Of a DNA stretch of 64,000 nt, positions 1 to 8,656 are shown one piece after another. The position numbers were made by a program, and so were the translations under genes. Below the pieces are notes generated by a model. It ran no database searches, was not told the origin of the DNA, and saw only the letters and a program-made list of their open reading frames with translations. Within the stretch, counting starts at the first letter, position 1, and each line of letters starts with the position of its first letter. Source of the DNA: Polyangia bacterium (GTDB lineage Bacteria > Myxococcota_A > Polyangia > Nannocystales > Nannocystaceae); the NCBI GenBank assembly GCA_030424595.1, contig JAUHWG010000004.1:62001-126000 (forward strand), in the 5' to 3' direction.

Positions 1-53
1 GTCATTGAGCGCTGGTCCGCGTGCTCGGGATGGGATCCCCGGAGGGGTCGACG

Positions 54-866
54 ATGACGACGCTCGATCCACACCTACGTTGGCTCCTCGCCGCAGCGCT
101 GGCCGCAGGCGCCTGCGCGGAGCGGGTCCGAGATGCTCCGCGCGCAAGCCCGGGCGACGACGGCTCAGACCCAGGCGCGGCCGAGGGGGCCTCTGGTTCG
201 GAGCGGGAGCAGGCCGGGTCGACCCCGGATCCAAGCGCCCGGGGGGCGTCTGTGTCGACGGAGAGCGTCGATCTCGGGCCGATCACCGTCGTCAGCCCTG
301 CGACCGTCCCGACGGGAGAGCCGTCGCTCGTCGGCGAGAGCACCTGCGGTGAGATCGGTGTCGGCGTTCGCCCCGTCGGCGCGGTCGACGGGGTCGCCGT
401 TCTCTTCAAGGTACAGCTCCCTAGCGGCGTCCGCGGTGTCCTCGAGCGGAAGAGCGCAGGCTCCCCCTGTGCGAGCGCCTCGGACTCGGCGGCCTGCGAG
501 CTGGCGCTGGAGCACCCGCCTGAGGAGGACCTGCGGGTCCAGCAGCGGGGCCGCAACCGTTGGTCGTGGATCCTCGGCTGGACCGCCGGCGATCGGGTGG
601 GGTGGGTGTCCAACGCCGCCGAACTCAGGGCCTTCTTGGGGCCAATCGACAGTCCCGCCGACGCGCGCCTCATCCTTTGGCAAGAGGGCTACGACGTCGA
701 CTGTGAGATCGACGAGGATGAGGGCGGCTACGCGCTCCGGGCGCGCAAGGTGGTGAACCATTGCCCCGAAACCATCAGACACTACGAGCTCCGGGTCGGG
801 AGGGACGGTGCGGTCTCGAAGGTCTCCGAGAGGCTCGGCGAGCCTGGCGTTTGTATGCTGTATTGA
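54..866 (+). CDS. putative lipoprotein, unknown function
   Basis: This 270-residue protein is probably exported and lipid-anchored. Its N-terminus is a short hydrophobic stretch (residues 9-20) ending in a lipobox-like LAAGAC with Cys at about residue 21. An acidic, Ser/Gly/Asp-rich linker (about residues 25-70) follows, and then a globular part containing several Cys and Trp residues. The ATG at 54 is chosen over one at 21 because GGAGG lies at 41-45 and the signal peptide then starts cleanly. I recognise no catalytic motif or family. Lipoproteins with acidic linkers recur through this window, so surface or periplasmic placement fits, but the function is unknown. It stands alone, with more than 500 bp of non-coding sequence downstream. 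Confidence 0.72.
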   Translation: MTTLDPHLRWLLAAALAAGACAERVRDAPRASPGDDGSDPGAAEGASGSEREQAGSTPDPSARGASVSTESVDLGPITVVSPATVPTGEPSLVGESTCGEIGVGVRPVGAVDGVAVLFKVQLPSGVRGVLERKSAGSPCASASDSAACELALEHPPEEDLRVQQRGRNRWSWILGWTAGDRVGWVSNAAELRAFLGPIDSPADARLILWQEGYDVDCEIDEDEGGYALRARKVVNHCPETIRHYELRVGRDGAVSKVSERLGEPGVCMLY

Positions 867-1431
867 CGCGCGCCGAAGCGCGCTCACTGCGTGGTCGCGA
901 CAAAAAAAGAACGAAATTCACGCTTGCGAATCAGTACAACTCACGATAGTTTGACGGCGGCCTCGCGCCGCCCTTCCAGCTGGAAGTTCGTCATGGTTCA
1001 TTGGTACTTCACCTAGTCCCGGTCCCCGAGCAGGCTTCGTCGCCAGCTCGTGTGTGAATCCGGATTTTTGACGTCCGCAGGGCAGCACGCCGCTGTTCTG
1101 GGTTGACGTCGAGGGGGTCGTGCTCGACACCGACGCGCTCATCTGCGCCCTCTACACGCCGCTTGTGCGGCCTGTGGATAGGCGGTGGATAGGCGGCGGA
1201 TAGGCGGCGGATGGGCCCCGAAGACGGCGTTGTGTCGTCGCCGCATCGCGGCTGGGGGTCGCCCAACTCATCGTATTCGCCGCCCGGCGGATTGTGGGTA
1301 GGGCTTCGTGTGTGTTGATTCCTCGCCGTGGCCGAGCCCGGCCTCCTAGGACCCTTAGCTAGGCGTCCCGTCGAACTCACCGCATTGTCGTGCGCGTGGG
1401 CTCGGAGGGTCGCGTCGAAGGAGAGATCGTT
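867..1431 (+). other. intergenic stretch without a gene
   Basis: I see no convincing gene in these 565 bases. The region after 900 is briefly AT-richer, which could hold promoter elements for hflX, but no clear -35/-10 pair stands out. At 1174-1214 there are about four tandem copies of an 11-base unit (GYGGATAGGCG). Reading frames across 1050-1170 are short and interrupted. Confidence 0.5.
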
Positions 1432-2808
1432 TTGCAATTTCACTCAAAGTCCATTGAAGAACATGAGGAGGCGCCGCTCGCCGATGACGGCCGCTGGGGG
1501 TCGCTGCTCGCGGCGTGGTCGGATCGCCGAGAGGTGCGCAGGGGATCTGGGCCGGGGTCGAGCAACGCCTGCTATGTGGTCTCCGTCGGCGCGAGACGCT
1601 CGGCGCTGGAGGCGGAGGCTCAGCTCGCGGAGATCCTCGGCTTGGTCCACGCCCAGGGGGACGAGGTGGTCGGCCACGGGACCTACGAGCGGAAGAGGCC
1701 CGATCCGCGGACCTATCTCGGGCGCGGCGCCGCGGAGGCGATCGCCGAGGGAGCCCGGGCCTGCGGCGCGGATCTTTTGGTGGTCGACGCCGAGCTCAGC
1801 CCGTCTCAGCTGCGCAACCTCGAGGACATGACGGGGTTCTCCGTGTCGGACCGCGAGGCGGTGATCCTCAACGTCTTCCACCGCAACGCGAAGACCCAGC
1901 AGGCGCGGATCCAGGTGGAGATCGCCCACCTCGAGTACCTCCGGCCGCGGATCCACGGCCTCGGCCTCGACATGGATCAGCAGGCGGGCGGGGTGATGAG
2001 CGCCCGCGGCCCGGGGGAGACCGCCTCCGAGCTGTTGGCGCGGCGGCTCGACGGGCGCTTGGCGGAGCTTCGCAAGGCCTTCAGTCGCCTGCGTCGCGCC
2101 GGTGAGACCCAACGCAAGGGGCGGGACGGCTGTCATCGGATCGTCCTGGTCGGCTACACCAACGCCGGCAAGACCTCGTTGATGAACGCCCTGACCGAGG
2201 CCGAGCTCTCGGCCCGGGACGCGCCCTTCGAGACCCTAGACACCACCTCGCGGGCCCTCGCGAGGCACGGGGGCGATGTTCTCATCAGCGACACGGTGGG
2301 CTTTATTCGCCGCCTCCCGGAGCGCCTGCTCGCGAGCTTTCAGTCGACGCTCGCGGAGATCGCCGAGGCCTCCCTGGTGGTGGTCGTCGTCGACGCGAGC
2401 GACCCGGAGCTGGAGATGCACACCTCGACGACCGAGGCGCAGCTTGTGACGCTCGGGGTGGAGGAGACCCCGCGCCTCTACGTCTACAACAAGACCGATA
2501 GGCTCGCCGCGCCGCTCTCGCAGGAGCGGATGCTGGCGCTCTCGGGGGGGCGGCCCTTTATCGCCCTCAGCTCGCGCTCGCCCGAGGCTGTGGCGGAGCT
2601 GCGGTCTCGGCTGATCGCCGCCGCTCGCTCGCGGGATCGGAGCGCTCGGGTCTTCGTTCCCTACGGCGCGGCGATTTTTGGCGAGATCTATGCGCAGTGT
2701 CGCGTGAGCGCCGAGGAGGCGGAGGACCACGGGCTCTCTCTGACGATCGAGGGGGAGGCGCACGTGGTCGCGAGGATCGAGCGAGCGTGCGGGGAGCTGC
2801 GGCGATGA
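1432..2808 (+). CDS. hflX: ribosome-associated GTPase HflX
   Basis: HflX is a cytosolic GTPase that binds the 50S subunit and splits stalled or stressed 70S ribosomes. The N-terminal HflX domain carries the family motifs RTYLGRGAAE, VVDAELSPSQLRNLED and SVSDREAVILNVF, then a helical stretch with RGPGETASEL. The G domain shows G1 GYTNAGKTSL, a threonine-rich switch I (ETLDTTSRA), G3 DTVGFI with IRRLPERLLASFQSTL, and G4 NKTD, all intact. The TTG at 1432 is preferred because AAGGAGAG lies six bases upstream. A GTG at 1390 is the in-frame alternative but has no visible ribosome binding site. The stop overlaps the ATG of the downstream ABC-F frame (ATGA), so the two ribosome-acting proteins are probably co-expressed. 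Confidence 0.93.
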   Translation: MQFHSKSIEEHEEAPLADDGRWGSLLAAWSDRREVRRGSGPGSSNACYVVSVGARRSALEAEAQLAEILGLVHAQGDEVVGHGTYERKRPDPRTYLGRGAAEAIAEGARACGADLLVVDAELSPSQLRNLEDMTGFSVSDREAVILNVFHRNAKTQQARIQVEIAHLEYLRPRIHGLGLDMDQQAGGVMSARGPGETASELLARRLDGRLAELRKAFSRLRRAGETQRKGRDGCHRIVLVGYTNAGKTSLMNALTEAELSARDAPFETLDTTSRALARHGGDVLISDTVGFIRRLPERLLASFQSTLAEIAEASLVVVVVDASDPELEMHTSTTEAQLVTLGVEETPRLYVYNKTDRLAAPLSQERMLALSGGRPFIALSSRSPEAVAELRSRLIAAARSRDRSARVFVPYGAAIFGEIYAQCRVSAEEAEDHGLSLTIEGEAHVVARIERACGELRR

Positions 2809-4763
2809 GCGTGAGCGGAGGAGCGCGAACGATGAGCGCAGGACGACCCATGGCCAGGGCGGCGAAGACGGTCGCGACGGCGACGACCGTCACGACGGCG
2901 ACAACGACAACGACAACCATAAAACAGACGGCGGGAGCCCCGACGATGCCTGCACATTCCCCGAAAGAACTCGACCACCACAGCCCGATACGGCCCTCGA
3001 GCAGGGAGCCAGATGCGCGCAGACCCGCGTCCAGAGCGAGCGCGAGGGGGACGATGAGGACGATGAGGACGATGAGGACGATGAGCACCATGAGGACGAC
3101 AGGACTTGGGAGCCCGACAAGCACGGGCCCGACGAGCACGACAGGCACGACGAGCACGACACGAGCGACACCGACGAGCGGGTGTCTCCTCCGGGTCCGC
3201 GGTCTCGACCTCGACACCGTGGAGGGGAGGCCGCTGGTCCGCGACCTGACGATGACGCTCGGCCGCGAGCGGGTCGCCCTGATCGGCCGCAACGGCGGCG
3301 GCAAGTCGACCCTCCTGGAGGCGCTCGCCGGGCAGGCGAGCGTCCTGCGGGGTGAGGTGAGCGTCACCCCGCGGGTCCGCAGAGTCCCGCAGGATCCTCG
3401 CCGCGACGATCCTGCGGGGATCCTCGCCGGTCTAGCGGCGCGCGCGGACGCGGACCCCGAGTTTGCGCGGACGCTCCTCCGGGCGTCGACCTCCGCAGGC
3501 CTCCGGCCCTTGCGTTCGCTCCTCCAGGCGACGGGCTCCGGGGGCCCGTCGTCGTCCCTGAGCCGCGGAGAGATGCGCAAGATCCACCTCCTCGCGGCGA
3601 TGCTCGAGGGGCCCGAGCTCCTCCTCGTCGACGAGCCGACGGAGGACCTCGACGCGGCGGGGCTCGCCTGGCTGCTGAGCTGGCTGCCCGCCTGGTCTGG
3701 GGGGCTGATCGTGGTCTCGCACGACCCGCGCCTCTTGGGCTCCTTTCGCCACTTCTTTGTCCTCGCCGAGTCGGGCTGTCGCTCCATGCCCGGCTCGTTC
3801 GCGGAGATCCAGCGGGTCCTGGAGCGTGAGGCGGAGGACCGTCAGCGACGCTACGTCCAGCACCTCAACCATCTCGCCGCGAAGGAGGCCCACAACCTCC
3901 GGGTGCTCCAGCGGCGGCGGCGAAAGAAGAACGTCGGCCGCCTCCACGAGCTCCGGCGACGGACCTCGCGCGCGCGGCTCAACCAGAAGCGCAGCGACGC
4001 CCAGGAGAGCCAGGGCCGGGCGGCGAAGATCCGCGAGGAGCGGATCTCGGGGGTCCGCCTCTGGGCCCTGGCGACGCGGCGAGCGTTGGCGGTCAAGCTG
4101 CCGCTCGAGCTGCTGATGCCGACGCTCGCCGACGATGACGGTCGTCCGCTCATCCGCCTGCGCGCGGTCGGAGTGACGGTTGGCGAGGGGAGGGGCGAGC
4201 GCTCGCTCTTCGCCGGGATCGACCTTGAGATCGGCCGCGATCGCCTCGGGATCATCGGCCCGAACGGCGCGGGAAAGTCGAGCCTGCTGCGGACGATGCT
4301 CGGCGAGCGAAGGCCGACGACCGGCGATGTGCGGGTCTGGGCCGGGCGTGTCGGCGTGCTCGCTCAGGGGGCGACGGACTGGATGTGCGAGGAGAGCTTG
4401 CTCGTCCGGCTCTGCGCGGGCGGGGGCGAGCGCTCTCGGGAGTCGGCGGCGCAGCTCCTGGTCGCCCACCGCTTCCCGCTCGCCCTCGCGGAGCGGCCGC
4501 TGCGATCCCTGAGCCCCGGCGAGCGGGCGCGGGCCGCCCTCATCTGCATCCTCCAGCGCTCACCGACGCCGGAGCTGCTGGTTCTCGACGAGCCGACCTA
4601 CAGCCTCGACTTTGTCGGGGTCGCGGCGCTCGCCGAGGCGCTCGCGGCCTGGCCCGGAGGGCTGGTCGTCGCTAGCCACGACCAAGACTTTCTCCGGAGG
4701 ATCGGCTGCGAGCGGAGGCTCGCGCTCGACGGTGACGGGGGGCATCGGATGATCCAGGGGTAG
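2805..4763 (+). CDS. ABC-F family ATPase (ribosome-associated)
   Basis: This is a cytosolic protein with two ABC ATPase domains and no membrane segments, as in ABC-F translation factors. Domain 1 has Walker A GRNGGGKST, signature LSRGE and Walker B LLLVDEPTEDLD. Domain 2 has GPNGAGKSS, LSPGE and LLVLDEPTYSLD. They are joined by a long basic helical linker rich in Arg/Gln, the part that reaches toward tRNA in known ABC-F proteins. The Walker B tails differ from the usual DEPTNHLD. The start is uncertain: the ATG at 2805 overlaps the hflX stop, but the next 125 residues are low-complexity Ser/Thr/Arg with no family counterpart, and in-frame ATGs recur at 3054-3090. The conserved protein begins near 3184. 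It could act in ribosome protection or antibiotic resistance. Confidence 0.85.
   Translation: MSVSGGARTMSAGRPMARAAKTVATATTVTTATTTTTTIKQTAGAPTMPAHSPKELDHHSPIRPSSREPDARRPASRASARGTMRTMRTMRTMSTMRTTGLGSPTSTGPTSTTGTTSTTRATPTSGCLLRVRGLDLDTVEGRPLVRDLTMTLGRERVALIGRNGGGKSTLLEALAGQASVLRGEVSVTPRVRRVPQDPRRDDPAGILAGLAARADADPEFARTLLRASTSAGLRPLRSLLQATGSGGPSSSLSRGEMRKIHLLAAMLEGPELLLVDEPTEDLDAAGLAWLLSWLPAWSGGLIVVSHDPRLLGSFRHFFVLAESGCRSMPGSFAEIQRVLEREAEDRQRRYVQHLNHLAAKEAHNLRVLQRRRRKKNVGRLHELRRRTSRARLNQKRSDAQESQGRAAKIREERISGVRLWALATRRALAVKLPLELLMPTLADDDGRPLIRLRAVGVTVGEGRGERSLFAGIDLEIGRDRLGIIGPNGAGKSSLLRTMLGERRPTTGDVRVWAGRVGVLAQGATDWMCEESLLVRLCAGGGERSRESAAQLLVAHRFPLALAERPLRSLSPGERARAALICILQRSPTPELLVLDEPTYSLDFVGVAALAEALAAWPGGLVVASHDQDFLRRIGCERRLALDGDGGHRMIQG
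3050..3085 (+). repeat. tandem 9-base repeat (GACGATGAG x4)
   Basis: Four perfect copies of GACGATGAG. In the ABC-F frame each copy supplies an ATG with a GAGG-like sequence close upstream. In the frame shifted by two bases each copy reads Asp-Asp-Glu. It lies in the poorly conserved N-terminal stretch of the ABC-F gene. Confidence 0.85.
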
Positions 4764-4808
4764 CGGTCCGATTCAGGGCCGTCCGATGGAGCTCCGGCGG
4801 AGGTCGGC

Positions 4809-4862
4809 CCAGGGCTGGCTCAGGGCTGGCTCAGGGCCGGCGGAGGGCCGGTTCAGGGCAGG
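4809..4862. repeat. short tandem repeat between convergent genes
   Basis: Repeats of a GGCTGGCTCAG-like 11-base unit followed by two GGGCCGG-containing variants. They lie between the converging ABC-F gene and the Rieske oxygenase gene and touch the 3' end of the latter. No U-tract terminator is evident. Confidence 0.6.
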
Positions 4863-5950
4863 GCGCCGATCTTGCGCAGGTCCTCTTCGCGTTGGAGGGC
4901 GTCCTCGTAGACGCCCTCGGCGTAGAACTGCTTGGCCCACTTGCGGAACTTCATCACCGCCCAGTCGCCCTTACTGGCGGTCGGCCGCATGCGGTAGACC
5001 TTGTGCTTCCAGATCTGGACGTCCTCGTCGAAGATCTCGTCGAAGATCTTGGCGTAGCGGCGGAGGACGAAGCGCGTCATCACCTTGGTCGGGACCCGCC
5101 CGATCCGGTGGCGGACGACGAAGCGGACGTGGTGCTCGTCGATCGGCGTGGTCGAGCAGAGGCTCTGCGAGCGCATCGTCAGGCCGCGGGCGAGCTCGGT
5201 CTTTTGCCGGATGAGCCCGAGGCTGAACCCCGAGCGGCGGATCTGGATCTTGGTCTGCAGCAGCTCCGGGATCGTCAGCAGCTTGTAGAGGCGGGGCAGC
5301 TTGGGCAGGCCGAAGGCGCTCGGGTTGACCTTCATCTCCATCGACCAGTCGCAGATCGGCCCCTCGGTGTTCATCTCCAGCTCGGGGATGTGATCGGTCA
5401 GGGTGTGGAGCACCGGCGTGTGGGTGATGTCGGAGTCGTTCTCGCCGACGTCCTGGATCCGCGCCTTGAACTCCCAGGTAGTCTTGGACCAGGGGGACCA
5501 GGCGAGATCGAAGTCTTCGAACTCGGCGAGCGGCCACTGGGGCTCGACCCCCTCGTCGTGGACCCAGATCATGATCATCCCGTAGCGCTCGATGACGTGC
5601 CAGCGGGGGACCTTGGCCTTCGGCGGGATCGGATCCCCGTTCGGGATCTTGGCGCAGGCGCCGGTCTTGCCCTCGAACTCCCAGCCGTGGAAGGGGCAGC
5701 GCACACGGTCGCCGCAGACCTTGCCGCCGTGGCCGAGGTGAGCGCCGAGGTGGGGGCAGTGGGCGTTGAGCACGTGCGCCTCGCCGCCCTCGCCGCGGAA
5801 GACGACGAACTCGCGGCCGAAGGCGCGGACGGGCTTGACCTCTCCGGGCGCCAGGTCATCCGAGTCGGCGATCGTGTACCACCCGCGCGGGTAGGGCGGG
5901 AGCAGCGGGGCGTTGGGGTCGAGGTCGGCGATCGGGAGACGTACGTTCAT
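4853..5950 (-). CDS. Rieske [2Fe-2S] oxygenase, sterol/steroid-type
   Basis: This is a 365-residue oxygenase alpha-subunit-like protein. The N-terminal Rieske domain binds the [2Fe-2S] cluster through Cys65-x-His67 (CPHLGAHL) and Cys85-x2-His88 (CPFHGWEF). The catalytic domain holds a mononuclear-iron motif, ENDSDITHTPVLH (Asp174, His177, His182). This layout and the sequence around the Rieske motif resemble the cholesterol 7-desaturase (DAF-36/Neverland) and KshA branch, whose members act on sterols. It would need a separate reductase, and none is adjacent. An SDR gene lies 299 bp upstream on the same strand and could act in the same pathway. The substrate is inferred only; some relatives act on other lipids or aromatics. 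Confidence 0.85.
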   Translation of the reverse strand: MNVRLPIADLDPNAPLLPPYPRGWYTIADSDDLAPGEVKPVRAFGREFVVFRGEGGEAHVLNAHCPHLGAHLGHGGKVCGDRVRCPFHGWEFEGKTGACAKIPNGDPIPPKAKVPRWHVIERYGMIMIWVHDEGVEPQWPLAEFEDFDLAWSPWSKTTWEFKARIQDVGENDSDITHTPVLHTLTDHIPELEMNTEGPICDWSMEMKVNPSAFGLPKLPRLYKLLTIPELLQTKIQIRRSGFSLGLIRQKTELARGLTMRSQSLCSTTPIDEHHVRFVVRHRIGRVPTKVMTRFVLRRYAKIFDEIFDEDVQIWKHKVYRMRPTASKGDWAVMKFRKWAKQFYAEGVYEDALQREEDLRKIGALP

Positions 5951-6249
5951 GGCGCTCCCGGATTATGCAGAGCGAGCGCGGCGATGGGAACGCCGTAGCG
6001 CGGCTTTCCGGAGCCCGCCTAGGGGAGGGCGCCGGCCTGCGATTTGTCGCGTGAAGAGCGTGAAATACTGCGTCTGCGCGGTTGAGGGGGGTCGACGTCG
6101 CAGCGCCCCGCGGCCCGACGGCGCGTCGTCTCACCCGGACATTTCGCGAATTCTCCCCCCGCGTCAGATACGCCGCAGGGCGGCGCCGCGCGTGGGAGAG
6201 ATCGCGCGCGAGAGGCCCCATCGACCCTCCGCGACGCTCCGGCCTATGC

Positions 6250-7065
6250 TCAGAGGCCGAGGCGCTGGCGCAGCCGCTCGAAGATCCGGTTGGCGTAGGT
6301 CGGGGTCAGGCGCTTGGCGAAGTCGGTGACGTAGGTCTCCGGTCCCACCAGCGCCCGCGCCTTGTCGCCCTCGATCGCGCCGATGATCCGGCGGGCGACC
6401 AGCTCCGGCGGCCAGCCGCGCTTCTCGAAGCCGTCGATGACCTTGGCCTTCTGTCCGGGGATCACCTCGGTGAAGCGCGAGCTCTTGACGATGTTGGTCT
6501 TGATCCCGCCGGGGTGGACCGAGGTGACCCCGATCCGGTGCTGGGCCAGCTCGGTGCGCAGCGACTCGGTGAAGCCGCGGACCGCGAACTTGGAGGCGGC
6601 GTAGGACGACTGTGTCGGCAGGCCGATGAGCCCGAAGAGGCTCGAGATGTTGACGATGTGGCCCTCACCGGCGGCCTTGATGTGGGGCAAGAAGAACTTG
6701 CAGCCGTAGACGACGCCCCAGAAGTTGACCCCGAAGAGCCACTCGAAGTCCTCGAGCGAGTGCTCCTCGAAGAGGGCGGAGACCGAGACGCCCGCGTTGT
6801 TGACGAGGACGTGGACCTGGCCGTGCTCGGCGACGACCTCGTCGGCCAGCGCCTCCATGGCCGGGCGGTTCGCGACGTCGACGGTGTGGGTGGTCGCCCT
6901 GCGTCCGACGCCCTCGACGAGCCGGGCGGTCTGCTGGAGGCCGACCTCATCGACATCGGTGAGGGCTAGGTCGGCGCCGCGTTCGGCGAGGGCGACGGCG
7001 GTGGCTCGGCCGATCCCGCTGGCGGCACCGGTGACGACAGCGACTCGATCCCGGAGGTTTCGCAT
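6250..7065 (-). CDS. SDR family NAD(P)-dependent oxidoreductase
   Basis: A classical short-chain dehydrogenase/reductase of 271 residues, the normal family length. The cofactor-binding motif TGAASGIG sits at residues 12-19, NNAG at 89-92, and the catalytic Ser (about 142), Tyr155 and Lys159 (YAASK) are intact. Asp39 at the end of the second strand (LTDVD) suggests a preference for NAD. The C-terminus (ERLRQRLGL) may be a peripheral helix. The gene reads toward the Rieske oxygenase gene on the same strand, which suggests a shared lipid or sterol pathway, but the gap is too wide to assume one operon. The substrate cannot be read from the sequence. Confidence 0.9.
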   Translation of the reverse strand: MRNLRDRVAVVTGAASGIGRATAVALAERGADLALTDVDEVGLQQTARLVEGVGRRATTHTVDVANRPAMEALADEVVAEHGQVHVLVNNAGVSVSALFEEHSLEDFEWLFGVNFWGVVYGCKFFLPHIKAAGEGHIVNISSLFGLIGLPTQSSYAASKFAVRGFTESLRTELAQHRIGVTSVHPGGIKTNIVKSSRFTEVIPGQKAKVIDGFEKRGWPPELVARRIIGAIEGDKARALVGPETYVTDFAKRLTPTYANRIFERLRQRLGL

Positions 7066-7170
7066 GGGTCGGGAGTGTACGCGTTTTCCGGCGGGCGAGG
7101 TGCCGAGGGCCGGTGGCGGGCCTCAGGCCCCCCTGCCGCCGCCGAGAGGGGGAGATCCCGGCCCAGATCG

Positions 7171-7220
7171 CCGTAGCAGGCCGTAGCAGGCCGTAGCAGG
7201 CCGTAGCAGGCCGTAGCAGG
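7171..7220. repeat. tandem decamer repeat (CCGTAGCAGG x5)
   Basis: Five perfect copies of CCGTAGCAGG followed by a partial sixth (CCGTA). It lies between the divergent SDR and epmB genes. Because the unit is 10 bases and contains TAG, it closes all three forward frames. It is too short and gap-free to be a CRISPR array. Confidence 0.92.
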
Positions 7221-7425
7221 CCGTACATGCTGTCTGCGCCCGATCGGCTCGGGTCGAGGCTCCTCGCCCAGCGGCGACGCGAGCGACTCGAGGGCTCTGA
7301 TACCATCTGCCGCCGAGCCCGAGCCCGCGCCAGCCCTTGAGGTCAGGCTCAAACCGGAGCCCGCGCTCCAGCCAGAGAGCGGGCAGGGGTTCGAGCCCAC
7401 CCGAGCCCTCGCCGACGAGACCGAA

Positions 7426-8451
7426 GTGACCGCGCCGCTGATCCAAATCGCCCGTCAGAGCTGGCAGAGCGAGCTCGCCCGCGCGTTCACCGATCCGCGG
7501 GAGCTCCTCGACTATCTCGGGCTCGACCCCGCGCCCTTCGCCGCGGGGATCGCCGCCCGCGAGCTCTTCGCGATGCGAGTGCCGCGGCCCTTCGCCGCGC
7601 GGATGGTCAAGGGCGATCCGGACGATCCGCTGCTGCGCCAGGTGCTGCCGCTGGCCGACGAGTTCGCCGAGGCTCCTGGCTTCGTCACCGATCCCCTGGT
7701 CGAGCAGGGGGCGGCGCTGCCGGGCATGCTCCACAAGTACCGCTCGCGGGTGCTCCTGATCCTCCGGGGCGGCTGCGCGATCAACTGTCGCTACTGCTTT
7801 CGTCGCCACTTCCCCTACGGCGATCACGGGCTCGGCGAGGCGGCGCTCGGGCGGGTGGTGGAGTACATCCGCGAGAGGCCCGAGGTGAATGAAGTGATCC
7901 TCTCCGGCGGCGATCCGCTGGTCGCCAAAGATGATCAGCTGGCCGCGGTGGTCGAGGCGATCTCCGAGCTGCCGCAGCTCCGTCGCCTGCGGATCCACAC
8001 CCGCCTGCCGATCACGATCCCGAGCCGGATCACGCCGGCTCTGGTCTCGCTCTTAGGCGGCGCGCCCTGGCCGACGATCGTCGTCTTTCACGTCAACCAC
8101 GCCCGCGAGCTCGACGACGCGGTCTTCCGGGCGATCGCGCCGCTGCGGGCCGCAGGGGTGACCTTGCTCAACCAGAGCGTGCTCCTCGGCGGGGTCAACG
8201 ACAGCCTCGAGGAGCTCGCCCGGCTGTCTGAGCGCCTCTTCGCCGCAGGGGTGCTGCCCTATTACCTGCACCTGCTCGACCGGGTCGCCGGCGCCGCGCA
8301 CTTCGAGGTCCCCGAGGAGCGCGCGCGGGCGCTCATCCGCGGGCTCCTCGGCGAGCTGCCGGGGTTTTTGGTGCCGCGCCTGGTCCGGGAGATCGGCGGC
8401 GAGGCGAGCAAGGTCCCGATCGATCTACGGTCGCCGCCGGCGAGCGTCTAG
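7426..8451 (+). CDS. epmB: EF-P beta-lysylation protein EpmB (radical SAM aminomutase)
   Basis: A KamA-family radical SAM enzyme. EpmB converts (S)-alpha-lysine to (R)-beta-lysine, which EpmA attaches to elongation factor P. The N-terminal segment matches the EpmB pattern (FTDPRELLDYLGL, ELFAMRVPRPF, KGDPDDPLLRQVLP). The radical SAM motif is C117-x3-C121-x2-C124 (CAINCRYC), and Lys329 in GGEASKVPI is the expected PLP lysine. The GTG start at 7426 fits the length of known EpmB proteins; upstream the frame stays open but has no ATG, GTG or TTG. Neither efp nor epmA is within this window. A more general lysine 2,3-aminomutase role is possible, but the PDDPLLRQV region favours EpmB. Confidence 0.9.
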   Translation: MTAPLIQIARQSWQSELARAFTDPRELLDYLGLDPAPFAAGIAARELFAMRVPRPFAARMVKGDPDDPLLRQVLPLADEFAEAPGFVTDPLVEQGAALPGMLHKYRSRVLLILRGGCAINCRYCFRRHFPYGDHGLGEAALGRVVEYIRERPEVNEVILSGGDPLVAKDDQLAAVVEAISELPQLRRLRIHTRLPITIPSRITPALVSLLGGAPWPTIVVFHVNHARELDDAVFRAIAPLRAAGVTLLNQSVLLGGVNDSLEELARLSERLFAAGVLPYYLHLLDRVAGAAHFEVPEERARALIRGLLGELPGFLVPRLVREIGGEASKVPIDLRSPPASV

Positions 8452-8656
8452 CGCCCCGCGGCAGAGGTCTTGGGGCCGCCGCGTGACCGGCCGCCGACGA
8501 GCCTCCAGCCGAGAGCGAGCCTTCGGCCGGACCAGTTGCGGACAAAATCCCGTCCCGCGTGGCCGCGTGGCCGCGTGGCCCCGTGTCGCGGCGCTCCGTC
8601 GAGAGCAGGAGGACCGACGAGCGCGGCGGCGGAGCGCAGGGCAGGGCTTGGGCCCG

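Noticed and set aside
1050..1180. Possible decayed gene before hflX (a short protein-like stretch)
   Set aside because: The stretch is under 45 codons, has no start and no recognisable family; it could be chance in GC-rich DNA.
4853..5998. A 368-codon plus-strand frame opposite the Rieske gene
   Set aside because: It is antisense to a gene with complete Rieske and iron-binding motifs, and its own composition is Val/Asp/Leu/Gly noise.
7171..7225. Decamer repeats considered as replication iterons
   Set aside because: There is no rep or dnaA gene, no AT-rich unwinding region and no DnaA boxes nearby. Chromosomal genes flank it on both sides.
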